Shown piece by piece: positions 43,371 to 54,328 of a DNA stretch of 61,094 nt. Made by a program: the position numbers and the translations under genes. The DNA is from Pseudoxanthomonas wuyuanensis (GTDB lineage: Bacteria; Pseudomonadota; Gammaproteobacteria; Xanthomonadales; Xanthomonadaceae). The stretch covers positions 26,564-87,657 of the forward strand of contig NZ_OCND01000013.1 of assembly GCF_900215535.1 (NCBI RefSeq), given 5' to 3'. Numbering within the stretch: position 1 is the first letter of the stretch; each line of letters begins with the position of its first letter. The notes under the pieces were generated by a model. It saw nothing but the letters and a program-made list of their open reading frames with translations, was not told where the DNA came from and did not search any database.

Positions 43371-45068
43371 CTATTCCAGCGTGAACCATTGCACTTCGAC
43401 GCGACGGTTGAGGTCGCTGTCGGTGCCGGCAGGCTCTTCCCAGCCGCGGCCGACCAGCTCGATGCGGTCGGCTTCCAGCTTGGGATAGCGCTCCAGCAGC
43501 GCGTCACGGACCGCCTGCGCGCGCTGGCGCGACAGTTCCATCGCCTTCAGCGACATGCTGCGCACCAGTTCCTGCCCGCCCTGGCGTTCGAATTCGCCCT
43601 TGCGCGCATCGTCCACATGCCCGCGCAGCAGCACCACCGAGCCCGGGCTGACCTGCAGGAAGTTCTTGATCGTGTCCAGATAGCCGGCGTTGGCCGGCGC
43701 GCTCTTGTCCAGCACCGCCGAATTGGACTGGAAGAAGAAGCGGATGTCCTTGCTCAGCAGCGCATCGCCTTCCAGCGACACCTGCCCGCTGCCGCTGCGG
43801 ATCGGCGCGATGGCGATGGTCTGATCCGCGTACAGCCCCTGCTGCTTCAGCGCCGCCAGCGCGCCGGTGTCGACGAAGCGCGCCGGGTCGGCCGGGTTCT
43901 TGATCAGGTTGCCGTAGACCAGCACCGAGGATTGGAAGATGCCCTGGAACGAGCCGGCCGAGTCGATGGTGCCTTCGAAGAAGGCCAGATTTTCCGGCAG
44001 GTTGGACAGGTGCACCTTGCCCAACTCATCGCGGGTGTCGGCCTCGCTCCACTTGAACGCCTTGGCGATGACCGGGATCTGCGCGGCGGGTTCGTCGCGG
44101 ACCAGGCGGTTGCCTTCCAGCAGGCCGTGCACCAGGCCCCTGGCCCAGTCGGGTTTGGCCTGGGCGAAGCCTTTGTTGAGCAGAAGCAGGTCGGCGATGA
44201 TCAGCAGGTTGCGGTTGCTGACCAGGACCTTGGCGCGGCCATCGGAATCGGCGGCGACCTCGTCGGTGCGCGGCGACCAGCCGACGCAACCGTTGAGCCG
44301 CGGTGCCTTGCGCGAGAGTTCGTGCTCGTAGGCATCGCAGGCGACGAAGGCGTCCTCGTAGAACACCAGCCCCAGTTCGCCCGGCGCCGGGCGGCCGTCC
44401 AGATCGCGCAGGACTTTGACCGGCACGCCGGCCTCGGAGGCCAGGTAGCGGATGAAGAACTCGCTCTCGTTGAACTGCGAGGCGGCCAGGATCTTGCCCT
44501 TGAGCTGGTTGACGTTGGCGATGCCGGTGTCGACCACGACCTGATCGGCGCCGCGCGAGAAGCCGATCTGCGCCGGCACCACCACGTCGAACTGCCGGCC
44601 CAGCACCGCCAGCGTGTCGGCGGTGGTCACCGAGGCGGCAACGCGGCCGTTGTTGAGCTTGGACCAGCCTTCCTCCTCGCTGAGGGTCAGCCGCACCTGG
44701 AAGCCGTAGTTCTTGGCGAAGAACGAATCCGGGTTCGGCTCCAGCCCGCCGTTGGCGGCAATCAGGCCCGCGTAGCCGGCGTATTCGCTGATGTCGACAT
44801 CGACGATGTCGCCCTTGGGCTGGTAGGCGGCGGCCGCGTCCAAGGTCGGCAGGCCGGTCAGCGGTTCGATCGGATCCGGCGCATCGCCGCTGGCGCTGCT
44901 GCTGCGCGCGGGCGCGTCGGCCGGGGCCGCGCCCTTGCCCATGTCGCGCAGCACCAGCCAGCCGCCGAACGCCAGCAGCGCGGCCACCAGCAGTGCGGTG
45001 ATCAGCTTGCCGCCGGCGCTGCCGGCCTGATGGCGGCGCGAGCGCGGCGGGAATGGATTGCGGGTCAT
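43371..45068 (-). CDS. Substrate-binding-domain/OmpA hybrid membrane protein
   Basis: A 565-residue protein with one N-terminal anchor (about residues 22-41, LITALLVAALLAFGGWLVL). The central part (about 90-400) resembles a periplasmic substrate-binding fold (VDVDISEYAGYAG, ASQFNESEFFIRYLASEAGV, LGLVFYEDAFVACDAY). The C-terminal 130 residues are an OmpA-like peptidoglycan-binding domain (FFFQSNSAVLDKSAPAN, VVLLRGHVDD, NRRVEVQW). Anchored in the inner membrane, it may bridge to the wall. It overlaps the preceding gene by four bases, the last of a four-gene operon. Its ligand is unknown. Confidence 0.78.
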   Translation of the reverse strand: MTRNPFPPRSRRHQAGSAGGKLITALLVAALLAFGGWLVLRDMGKGAAPADAPARSSSASGDAPDPIEPLTGLPTLDAAAAYQPKGDIVDVDISEYAGYAGLIAANGGLEPNPDSFFAKNYGFQVRLTLSEEEGWSKLNNGRVAASVTTADTLAVLGRQFDVVVPAQIGFSRGADQVVVDTGIANVNQLKGKILAASQFNESEFFIRYLASEAGVPVKVLRDLDGRPAPGELGLVFYEDAFVACDAYEHELSRKAPRLNGCVGWSPRTDEVAADSDGRAKVLVSNRNLLIIADLLLLNKGFAQAKPDWARGLVHGLLEGNRLVRDEPAAQIPVIAKAFKWSEADTRDELGKVHLSNLPENLAFFEGTIDSAGSFQGIFQSSVLVYGNLIKNPADPARFVDTGALAALKQQGLYADQTIAIAPIRSGSGQVSLEGDALLSKDIRFFFQSNSAVLDKSAPANAGYLDTIKNFLQVSPGSVVLLRGHVDDARKGEFERQGGQELVRSMSLKAMELSRQRAQAVRDALLERYPKLEADRIELVGRGWEEPAGTDSDLNRRVEVQWFTLE

Positions 45069-45922
45069 GACGATTCTCCTTCGGTCATGGCGGAACGGGA
45101 AGCGGAGGGACGCAGCACGCCGGCAGGCAGCCGCGGATGATGGCCCAGATCGAATGGCCCCAGCAGATCGCGCTGGCCGTCGAGCCAGCGGTTGGCCTCG
45201 TTGAACGAAGCGGCCAGCGCATCCAGCGAATTGCCGATGCTGGCCTCGTCGGTGGCCAGCAGCGCCTGCTCGCGCAGCAGCGCCACCTGCAGGCCGATGC
45301 GCTGCAGTTCCGAATCCACATGCTCGAGCCGGCGTGCGGCATCGGCATGCCCGGCCTGGCGCTGATCGATCACCGCCTTCTGCTGTTCCAGGCTGCGGCG
45401 CAACTCGGCGCCCAGCTCGTCGGCCTTGGCCAGCCGCGCATCGATGACATCTTCCTGCGCCTGCAGCGTCTTGCTCTCCTCGCGCGCGGTCTGAACCACC
45501 CGGGCGATGGCGCTGCGCGCCACCAGCAGGCGCAGGTGCAGCCAGACCAGTTGCTCCAGGCTGTCGGCATGGGCGGCCATCAGCGGCGAACGGGTCAGCA
45601 GCGCCATGATCTCGCGCGCCTTGGCTTCCAGTTCGTCCTGGCGCTTGCGCTGGGTCACCGGCAGCGGATCCAGCAGTTCGCGGTAGCGGCGGTCGGACGG
45701 ATCCTCCTGCAATGCGCCGGCGTCGACGCTGTTGCGGAAGCGCCGGTTGTTGGCCAGCCAGTACAGGTAGATCGCCTCGGCGCCGGCGCCGAGCAGGAAA
45801 AACCCCGGGCTCAGGAACACCCCGGCCAGCGCGAACGCCGCCAGCCCGAACCAGTTGGGTGGAATGGGCATGCCCAGCGGGCGCGCGTTGAACGCCGCGG
45901 CCAGGTAGGACCGGCGCTTCAT
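45065..45922 (-). CDS. Membrane protein with coiled coil, PspA-type operon
   Basis: A 285-residue protein with a hydrophobic N-terminus (about residues 23-55, WFGLAAFALAGVFLSPGFFL) and a long charged helical region (about 85-250) that reads as a coiled coil (EAKAREIMALL, REESKTLQAQEDVIDARLAKADELG in two parts). No enzyme motif is seen. Four-base overlaps on both sides tie it to the AAA ATPase and the substrate-binding/OmpA gene. It probably links the cytoplasmic ATPase to the membrane. I do not recognise a named family. Confidence 0.72.
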   Translation of the reverse strand: MKRRSYLAAAFNARPLGMPIPPNWFGLAAFALAGVFLSPGFFLLGAGAEAIYLYWLANNRRFRNSVDAGALQEDPSDRRYRELLDPLPVTQRKRQDELEAKAREIMALLTRSPLMAAHADSLEQLVWLHLRLLVARSAIARVVQTAREESKTLQAQEDVIDARLAKADELGAELRRSLEQQKAVIDQRQAGHADAARRLEHVDSELQRIGLQVALLREQALLATDEASIGNSLDALAASFNEANRWLDGQRDLLGPFDLGHHPRLPAGVLRPSASRSAMTEGESS

Positions 45923-47574
45923 ATCGCCACCCCCGTGCTGCTGGCCGGCCGCAGCGACGGCGGTACGAAAGCCAGGTCGGTGGCTTCGGCAATGGCGATG
46001 CGCATCTGGAATTCCAGCACCTCCAGCGGCACCGGCGGCTGGTAGTCGGCCAGCGTATCGGCGATCGCGGCCAGCGCTGCGAGCGGACCGGTGCGCGAGC
46101 GCCGGTAGGCCTTGACCGCGAAGGCCTCCGCCGCGCCGGGGGTCAGCAGCGACGGCGGATTCAGCGCCAGCAGCGCCTCCGTACCCGGCGCCATGCCGAA
46201 GCGCTTGAGCAGCGCATTGAGCAGCGCCGCGCTTTCTTCCGCGGTGCTGGTCGGCAGCAGCGGAATCTTCACGTCGATGCGGCCCGGGCGTTTCAGATCG
46301 ACCTCGATCAGATCCGGGCGCGAGGACGCCAGCACCCACATCACCCGGCCACGGTTGTCGGTGTCGGACATCTCCTGGGCGATCATCGAATACAGCCGTC
46401 CGGACAGGCCGCTGTCGCCGCTGCCGGCATCGCGCTTGCCCAGCGTCTGATCGGCTTCGTCGATGAAGACGATGCAGCGGCCCAGCGCGCGGATCAGCCG
46501 GAAGATCTTCTCCAGGTTGCCTTCGCTGGAGCCGACCCAGCGGTCGCGGAAATTCTTCAGTTTCAGTACCGGCACGCCGGCTTCGCCGGCCAGGCATTCG
46601 ACCAGGTAGGTCTTGCCGGTGCCGACCGGGCCGCAGAACAGGTAGCCCATCGGCAGCGCGCGCAGATCCGAGGCCTGCCACAGCGCGATGTCCTGCCGCA
46701 GCCATTGTTTCAACGCCGGCGGCGAGTAGTAGTCGTCCAGCGTGCGCACCGAGTCGATGAATTCGACCAGCCCGCTGGCATCGCTTTCGACCAGCTGCTT
46801 CTTGACCTTCAGCCAGTCGGCCGGGCCGAGCGGGCGCTTCTGGTGCGCGCAGGTCCTGACCAGGCTGTGCAGCGCGCTGATGCTGACCCCGGTCAGCGCA
46901 TGCGCGGTCTGTTCGTCGCCGCTGGCGGCATCGAAGGCGGCCGGATGATCCAGCCGCAGCTGCGCCAGCGCCTGTTTCAGCAACGCCTCGTCGGGCAGCG
47001 GCACGCGGATGCGGGCCACGCGCGGGTTGAAGGCCACCTGCGGGTGCAGATCGTTGAGGTTGTCGGCAATCAGGAAACTGGCGAAGGCCTGTTCGGTGAA
47101 CGGCGGTTCGCTGGCCCAGTCGCGGACCAGGCTGGCCAGGCTGGCGATCTCGAAATCGCCGTTGCGTCCGCCGGGCAGGATCTGATCGGCCCCGCGCATC
47201 AGCACGGCGACGTGCTCGCCTTCGCCCTGCCCCAGCGCCTGCAGGTTGGCCAGATAGCGCAGGTAGTGGGAAATCCGCTCGACCGCCGCGCGCGGTTCGC
47301 GCGGCCAGGCCTCGCCCTCGCGTCCGGCCAGCCACTGCCGCAGCCGGTCGCTGCCGCGCAGTACGCTGAGGCCGTTGCCGGCGTCGTACAGGAACACCAC
47401 ATCGAAGCCGGTCAGCAGCTGCGCGTCCAGCCAGCGGGTCAGGCCGACCAGGCGGCCGTCCAGCGGCAGCCGGTCGCCGACGTTGCCGTACAGCACGAAC
47501 TGCCCGTGCGCGCCGCTTTCGTAGGCCAGCGCCAGTTCGTGCGCCCACGCCGGCGCTTGGCTATCCAATGGCAT
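45919..47574 (-). CDS. AAA ATPase with degenerate N-terminal domain (Ycf46/Vps4-like)
   Basis: A 551-residue protein. Residues about 1-280 look like a degenerate AAA half (VLYGNVGDRLPL, HVAVLMRGADQILPG) without a P-loop, similar in layout to cyanobacterial Ycf46. The active AAA domain has Walker A CGPVGTGKT (314-322), Walker B IVFIDEAD (368-375), sensor WVLASSRPD and Arg-finger region LKRPGRID (Arg429, Arg432). This is the classical AAA clade of Vps4, FtsH and Cdc48. It follows a PspA gene by 68 bases on the same strand. It may remodel PspA assemblies, which is inference. Confidence 0.84.
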   Translation of the reverse strand: MPLDSQAPAWAHELALAYESGAHGQFVLYGNVGDRLPLDGRLVGLTRWLDAQLLTGFDVVFLYDAGNGLSVLRGSDRLRQWLAGREGEAWPREPRAAVERISHYLRYLANLQALGQGEGEHVAVLMRGADQILPGGRNGDFEIASLASLVRDWASEPPFTEQAFASFLIADNLNDLHPQVAFNPRVARIRVPLPDEALLKQALAQLRLDHPAAFDAASGDEQTAHALTGVSISALHSLVRTCAHQKRPLGPADWLKVKKQLVESDASGLVEFIDSVRTLDDYYSPPALKQWLRQDIALWQASDLRALPMGYLFCGPVGTGKTYLVECLAGEAGVPVLKLKNFRDRWVGSSEGNLEKIFRLIRALGRCIVFIDEADQTLGKRDAGSGDSGLSGRLYSMIAQEMSDTDNRGRVMWVLASSRPDLIEVDLKRPGRIDVKIPLLPTSTAEESAALLNALLKRFGMAPGTEALLALNPPSLLTPGAAEAFAVKAYRRSRTGPLAALAAIADTLADYQPPVPLEVLEFQMRIAIAEATDLAFVPPSLRPASSTGVAI

Positions 47575-47642
47575 CAGTCGCGCTCGGTCCGCATGACGCA
47601 GACGCTCCCCGGTGTAAGGACGGCAAACCGCTATCGCGGCGC

Positions 47643-48410
47643 TCAGCCCTGGCCGCTTTCCGACAACGGCTTGGCCGCCTCCTGGTTGCCCATGCTGCGC
47701 GCCGCGCTGGGCGCGGCAACGGGCGCGCCCTGCAGCGCGATGCCTTCGGCGGCGGCGAAATCGGCCAGCGCCTGGTCCGCCAGCGCCTTCTGCTCGGCTT
47801 CCTTGATCTCGATCTGGCCCATGTCCAGCGCATCGCGCGCCACGCGCGCGCGGCCGGCGGCCCTGTTGCGTTCTTCCTCGACCATCTCGTGCAGCCGGTC
47901 CAGCGTATCGCCGGAGCCGCCGATCTGGGTGATCATGCCGGCGGCCATTTCGTTCATGTCGGCCAGCGCGGATTTCATGCGCATGTCGTTGATGGCGCCC
48001 TTCAGGCTTTCTATCTTGGCGCGCGCGGCGGTCACCGCCACATCGCGCGCCTTGACCAGATCCTTGTAGGTGTCTTCGGCCTGCGCCATCTGCTTGCGGT
48101 TTTCCTCCAGCTCGCGGGTCACCGTCTGCAACCGCAGCGCGTGCTGGCCGGCGGCGTCCTGGTTGCCGGCGCGCAGATGCGCGGTGGTGCGCGCGCGCAG
48201 TTCGCGCTCCTCGGTTTCCAGTTTGCGGACCTGGCCGATCAGCCGCTCGGCCAGGCCGGCGTGGGTGGCCAGGCTCTGGTTGTAGCTGCCGATCTGCTTG
48301 CGCAGGTTTTCCTGCTCCAGCTCCAGCAGCGCCTCGGGGTTGCGCTTCTCCACGCCCTTGACGAACTGCGCGAAGAAACCGCGGAACACATTGAACAGCC
48401 GACCCAGCAT
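47643..48410 (-). CDS. pspA: PspA/IM30 family protein
   Basis: A 255-residue protein that is nearly all coiled coil (about residues 20-220), starting with an amphipathic helix MLGRLFNVFRGFFAQF and VEKRNPEALLELEQENLRKQ. This is the PspA/IM30 pattern, a member of the ESCRT-III superfamily that binds stressed inner membrane. The C-terminal 30 residues are a variable tail. ATG 48410 begins a likely operon with the AAA ATPase and two membrane proteins. No pspF, pspB or pspC gene is nearby. Confidence 0.9.
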   Translation of the reverse strand: MLGRLFNVFRGFFAQFVKGVEKRNPEALLELEQENLRKQIGSYNQSLATHAGLAERLIGQVRKLETEERELRARTTAHLRAGNQDAAGQHALRLQTVTRELEENRKQMAQAEDTYKDLVKARDVAVTAARAKIESLKGAINDMRMKSALADMNEMAAGMITQIGGSGDTLDRLHEMVEEERNRAAGRARVARDALDMGQIEIKEAEQKALADQALADFAAAEGIALQGAPVAAPSAARSMGNQEAAKPLSESGQG

Positions 48411-48512
48411 GGCGCTTCCCCCGATAAACGATGTCCTGACCGTTTACTGTACGCGGCGCGCAGGTCCATTCCAACCGCGGCTATGGCGCGGGCGGGGCGG
48501 TCGTCCGCCGGC

Positions 48513-49229
48513 TCAGGGACAAAAGTAGGTCGCCACCGGCGCCCTGGCCTGCGCCAGTACCGCGCGGATCGGCAGCCCGGCGCCATCGTCTTCGCCGCTC
48601 AGCGCGCGCTGCAGCACCGCCTGCTTCTGTGCGCCTTCGATGTGCAGGTACAGCTGCGGCACCGCCAGCAGCGCCGGCAGGGTCAGGGTGATGCGCGCTT
48701 CGCCGGCGCCATCGGCGCGCATCGGCAGCAGCCGTGCCGGGGTGTTCGGATCCAGCGCCTGCGCCAGGTAGTCGCCGCCGGGGAAGAACGAGGCGGTATG
48801 GCCGTCGTTGCCCATCCCCAGCACGGCGACGTCGATGACGGCCGGCAGCTCGGCCTGCAGCTGCGCCAGCGCCTGTTCGGGTTCGGCCACATCGCGGTAC
48901 AGCGGAACCAGGCGCGCGGCGGCGGCATTGCCTTGCAGCAGATGCTGGCGCAGCAGGCGCGCGTTGGAGCGCTCGTGCGTTTCCGCCACCCAGCGCTCAT
49001 CGACCAGGGTCACGACGACCTTTTCCCACGCCAGCGCCTGCTCCGAAAGCCGTTGCAGGAAGCGCCGGGGCGTGGTGCCGCCGGACAGCGCCAACGCCGC
49101 GCTGCCGCGCAGGGCGATGGCCTGGCGCAACTGCGCGGCCACGTCGGCGGCCAGCGCCTGCGCCAGGGTTTCGGAATCGGCGTACGGCTGCCAGCGGATC
49201 TGCGCGCTGATGTCGGTGGGGGCAGTCAT
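48513..49229 (-). CDS. pgl: 6-phosphogluconolactonase
   Basis: A 238-residue enzyme that hydrolyses 6-phosphogluconolactone in the pentose phosphate and Entner-Doudoroff routes. Family motifs seen are LALSGGTTPRRFLQ, VTLVDERWV, ERSNARLLRQHLL and VAVLGMGNDGHTASFFPGG. The ATG at 49229 is chosen as the start, four bases after the zwf stop, so the two are coupled. It lacks the N-terminal extension that a longer frame would give. Confidence 0.94.
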   Translation of the reverse strand: MTAPTDISAQIRWQPYADSETLAQALAADVAAQLRQAIALRGSAALALSGGTTPRRFLQRLSEQALAWEKVVVTLVDERWVAETHERSNARLLRQHLLQGNAAAARLVPLYRDVAEPEQALAQLQAELPAVIDVAVLGMGNDGHTASFFPGGDYLAQALDPNTPARLLPMRADGAGEARITLTLPALLAVPQLYLHIEGAQKQAVLQRALSGEDDGAGLPIRAVLAQARAPVATYFCP

Positions 49230-49233
49230 GCGC

Positions 49234-50712
<1,479 letters not shown>

Positions 50713-50845
50713 GTCAGCGTCTCGGTCGTTTTCTGGTGCCGACAACAATACCACCGACATACCATGGTGCGCCAATAGTGCAGGCCAATTCGACGTGCAT
50801 TTGCAGATATTGCAGTATTGGTACTTAAGAGGTATCTTACCCGGC
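50713..50845. promoter_or_regulatory. Divergent promoter region of zwf and the GntR regulator
   Basis: A 133-base gap. On the plus strand TTGCAG (50810-50815) and TATCTT (50833-50838), 17 bases apart, form a likely promoter whose start would be near the ATG at 50846, so the regulator mRNA may be leaderless. An imperfect palindrome GGTACTTAAGAGGTATC overlaps 50820-50836 and could be an operator. Words like ATACCAC near 50748 and 50758 could be a second site. None of this is proven. Confidence 0.42.
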
Positions 50846-51595
50846 ATGCAAAACGCTCTAGCCGACGAATACCACCGCCTGCAGACCGGCGAATCCACCC
50901 GCGCGGTGGCCTACCTGCGCCTGCGCCGCGCGCTGCAGAACCTGATGGATGCCGGGGTGCTGAAACCCGGCCAGGCGCTGCCCAGCGAACGCGATCTGGC
51001 CACGCTGCTGTCGCTGTCGCGGGTGACCATCCGCAAGGCGCTGGCGGGCCTGATCGACAGCGGCCTGCTGGTGCAGCGCCAGGGCGCCGGCACCTTCGTG
51101 GCCGAGCGCATCCTGCGCCAGTTCTCGCGGTTGACCAGCTTCACCGACGATCTGCGCGAGCGCGGCCTCAATCCGCAGGTGCGCTTTCTCGAACGCAGCA
51201 TCGGCGAAGTCACGCCGGAAGAATCGATGGCGTTGAACCTCTCGCCCGGCAGCGGCGTGGTGCGGATGTACCGGCTGCGCCATGTCGACGGCGCCCCGAT
51301 CGCTATCGAGCGCACACTGGTGCCGTATTCGCTGCTGCCGGATCCGGAAAACGTCACCACTTCGCTGTACGAAGCGCTGGAAGTGCACGGCAACCGTCCC
51401 AAGCGCGCGCTGCAACGGTTGCGCGCTGTGGCGCTGGACGAAGAAGCCGCCCGCCATCTGGAACTGCCGGTCGGCAGCCCCGGCCTGCTGGTCGAACGCC
51501 GCGCATTTCTGGACGACGGCCGCGTGGTCGAATCGACGCGCTCTTACTACCGCGGCGATGCCTACGATTTCGTCGCCGAACTGCAGAGCGACTGA
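50846..51595 (+). CDS. GntR-family regulator with UTRA domain (HutC subfamily)
   Basis: A 249-residue repressor-type protein. The N-terminal winged helix (about residues 25-90) has LKPGQALPSERDLATLLSLS and VTIRKALAGLIDSGLLVQRQ. The UTRA sensor domain (about 105-245) contains LERSIGEVTPEESMALNLSP and VVRMYRLRHVDGAPIAIERT. HutC-type regulators bind small sugars or amino acids. Its position beside zwf-pgl suggests it controls them. No Shine-Dalgarno is seen before ATG 50846. Confidence 0.9.
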   Translation: MQNALADEYHRLQTGESTRAVAYLRLRRALQNLMDAGVLKPGQALPSERDLATLLSLSRVTIRKALAGLIDSGLLVQRQGAGTFVAERILRQFSRLTSFTDDLRERGLNPQVRFLERSIGEVTPEESMALNLSPGSGVVRMYRLRHVDGAPIAIERTLVPYSLLPDPENVTTSLYEALEVHGNRPKRALQRLRAVALDEEAARHLELPVGSPGLLVERRAFLDDGRVVESTRSYYRGDAYDFVAELQSD

Positions 51596-51806
51596 CGCGC
51601 GGCCGGCGTCTCCGGCATCGTGCCGTAGCCGATCCTTCGTTGCTGCCTGCGCCGGGATGGCGACTCGGTAGGAGTTCTGCAGCGGTCACGGTTTACACAT
51701 CCGTGCAAACTGACCGTCACGAAAAGTGAGTTTTACGCGGCCAGCATGACGAGCTTCCTCGCGACGCCATCGCATCGCCGTTCCATTCGCAGCAGGAACC
51801 TCGCCA

Positions 51807-54314
51807 ATGCCGACTTCCACCCGCCTCTGCGGCGCCATTCGCCGTGCCTTGATCGCTGGCGGCTTTGCCGCTTTTGCCGTTTCGCCCGCGTTCGCACAGA
51901 ACGCGATATCGGCCGCCGATGACACCGGCCGCGATGCCAGCCCGACCCAGCTCGATGCGGTGGTAGTGACAGGACGCGCCGGCACCGGCGTGCGCAGCAA
52001 GGCCGAAACCAGCTATTCGATTACCGGCATCGATGAGGAGCGGCTGCGCCTGCAAGCACCGACCAGCGTCACCGAATCGCTGAAGAGCGTGCCCGGTTTC
52101 TGGGTGGAGGCGTCCGGCGGCGAAGCCAGCGGCAATGTGCGCGCACGCGGCATTCCGGTCGATGGCTTCGGCTCCATCACCTTGCTCGATGACGGCATGC
52201 CGGTGCAGCACGACCCGGCGCTGGGCTATCTCAATGGCGATCAGGCGTTCCGTCTGGACGAGACCACCGAACGCATCGAAGTGGTCCGTGGCGGTCCGTC
52301 GTCGATCTTCTATTCCAACGCGCCAGCCGGTGCGGTCAATTTCATTCCGCGCCAGCCTGGCGACAGCGCCGAAGGCGTGTTCAAGTACACCATCGGCGAC
52401 TACGGCCTTCACCGCGCCGACTTCTGGTACGGCACGCCGATCGGGCAGGACTGGAAGCTGTCGCTGGGAGGCTACTACCGCCAGGACGATGGCGTGCGCG
52501 ATCCCGGTTTCACCGCCAACGATGGCGGCCAGCTGCGGCTGAACCTGGTGCGTGAGCTGGAAGGCGGCAGCCTGTCCTTCGACGTCAAGCACATGGACGA
52601 CAAGGTCATGCTGTACCTGGGTGTGCCGATGCGCACCGATGAGGACGGCGAGATCCGCGCCGTGCCCGGTTTCGACGGCCACCACGGCACGCTGGCGGGG
52701 CCGGAAACCGAGCGCATCGGCATGCTCATGGCCGATGGTAGCCGCTACGACTTCGACAATAGCGAAGGCACCCACGTCAAACGCGACCAGTACACGTTCA
52801 AGTTCGAGAAGGACTTCGACGGCTGGCTGCTGCGCGACAGCCTGCGCTACAACGTTACCGAAACCCAGCGCAACGGCATGTTTCCCAATGTTCTGCAGAG
52901 CGCGCAATCGTTCATTACCGCCAACGCCGCGCTGCTGGCCCAGTATCCCGGCGCCACCGGATTGCAACTGCGCTACGTCACCACGCCGGATCAGGTCTAC
53001 GACACCGCCAGCCAGAACGGCAACGGGCTGATTGTGATCGGCGGCCTGCGCGGCGTCACCGCGCCGGTCAACGAGCTGATGAACGACGCCCGCGTTTCGC
53101 GCAGGTTCGAGTTAGGCACGCAGAGCCATGACGTCAGCCTCGGCTACTACTACGCCAAGGTCGATCAGGATTTCGATCGCTATTCCTCCACGGTACTGTT
53201 GGATGCCCAGGACAACGCGCGGCTGCTGGATCTGGTGGCGGTGGATGCCGACGGCAATCCGCTGGCCACGATCAGCGATGGCGGCATCTGGCGCTACGGC
53301 TACGAGTGGGAGAACGGCAGCGGCCGTTCGACCACGCATGCGTTCTATCTGTCCGACGAGTGGCAGGTCAACGACAAGCTACGCATCGACGGCGGCCTGC
53401 GCTGGGAGAAGGTCGACATGGAAGGCTGGGTGGAAGGCCGCCGGCAGGTGAATCTTGGCACCGCGCCGACCTCGCAGATCTGGACCGGCACCGGCCAGTT
53501 CCTGCACTACGACCAAGGCTTCGACAAGCTGGGTTGGACGGTGGGCGGCAACTGGCAGTTCGACGACTACTCCGGCCTGTTCGCGCGCTGGACCTCGACC
53601 TTCCGCCTGCCCAACCTGGGTTCGTTCATCACCAATGCCACGGCCAAACCCATTATCCAGACCATGGATCTGGGAGAAGTGGGCTACAAGTACACGCACC
53701 AGAAGTTCGATCTGTACGCCACCGCTTTCTTCACCCAATACGACAACGTCGGCTATAGCAACTATGTTTTCGACGCCGATACCGGCGCATCGACCCAGCA
53801 GCAGTTGTATGCCGACACCCGGACCCTGGGCCTGGAACTGGAAGGCACCTTCTATCCGCTCGACTGGTTCGACGTCTCGTTCACCGCCACCGTGCAGGAC
53901 CCGCAATACCGCGGCCTGCGCTTTACCGACAGCGGCGAAGTCCTGCGCGACTACGACGGCAACCAGCTGATCCGGGTGCCGAAAAACAGCCTGCGGGTGG
54001 TGCCCGGTTTCAACCTGCTCGGCGACCGCCTGCGCCTGCAACTGGCGTACGAGCGCCAGGGCGAGCGTTATGTCGATACCGCCAACTCGGTGCGGCTGCC
54101 GTCCTACGACGTCTTCAATTTCAGCGGTCGCTACGCCTTCAACGATCAATGGTCGTTGTTCGCCTACGTGGACAACCTTGGCAATTCGCTGGGACTGACC
54201 GAAGGCAACCCGCGCGCTGGCGAGGTGGCCAGCGGCGACGCCGGCGCCAACACCTTCATCGCGCGTCCGCTGCTGGGCCGTGCGTACCGCCTGGCGGTCA
54301 TGTATCGGTTCTGA
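51807..54314 (+). CDS. TonB-dependent outer membrane receptor
   Basis: An 835-residue outer membrane receptor. The signal peptide is cut near PAFAQNA. A TonB-box-like DAVVVTG (about residues 50-57) is followed by a plug domain (SITLLDDGMPVQHDP, RIEVVRGGPSSIFYSNAPAGAVNF in two parts) and a beta-barrel ending in YRLAVMYRF, with the C-terminal Phe expected of such barrels. It is the first gene of an operon with a PI-PLC-like enzyme and a PHP hydrolase, so its ligand is more likely a phosphate ester or inositol compound than iron. The 211-base gap before it shows no clear site. Confidence 0.93.
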   Translation: MPTSTRLCGAIRRALIAGGFAAFAVSPAFAQNAISAADDTGRDASPTQLDAVVVTGRAGTGVRSKAETSYSITGIDEERLRLQAPTSVTESLKSVPGFWVEASGGEASGNVRARGIPVDGFGSITLLDDGMPVQHDPALGYLNGDQAFRLDETTERIEVVRGGPSSIFYSNAPAGAVNFIPRQPGDSAEGVFKYTIGDYGLHRADFWYGTPIGQDWKLSLGGYYRQDDGVRDPGFTANDGGQLRLNLVRELEGGSLSFDVKHMDDKVMLYLGVPMRTDEDGEIRAVPGFDGHHGTLAGPETERIGMLMADGSRYDFDNSEGTHVKRDQYTFKFEKDFDGWLLRDSLRYNVTETQRNGMFPNVLQSAQSFITANAALLAQYPGATGLQLRYVTTPDQVYDTASQNGNGLIVIGGLRGVTAPVNELMNDARVSRRFELGTQSHDVSLGYYYAKVDQDFDRYSSTVLLDAQDNARLLDLVAVDADGNPLATISDGGIWRYGYEWENGSGRSTTHAFYLSDEWQVNDKLRIDGGLRWEKVDMEGWVEGRRQVNLGTAPTSQIWTGTGQFLHYDQGFDKLGWTVGGNWQFDDYSGLFARWTSTFRLPNLGSFITNATAKPIIQTMDLGEVGYKYTHQKFDLYATAFFTQYDNVGYSNYVFDADTGASTQQQLYADTRTLGLELEGTFYPLDWFDVSFTATVQDPQYRGLRFTDSGEVLRDYDGNQLIRVPKNSLRVVPGFNLLGDRLRLQLAYERQGERYVDTANSVRLPSYDVFNFSGRYAFNDQWSLFAYVDNLGNSLGLTEGNPRAGEVASGDAGANTFIARPLLGRAYRLAVMYRF

Positions 54315-54328
54315 GCCGGGGAGCGCGG

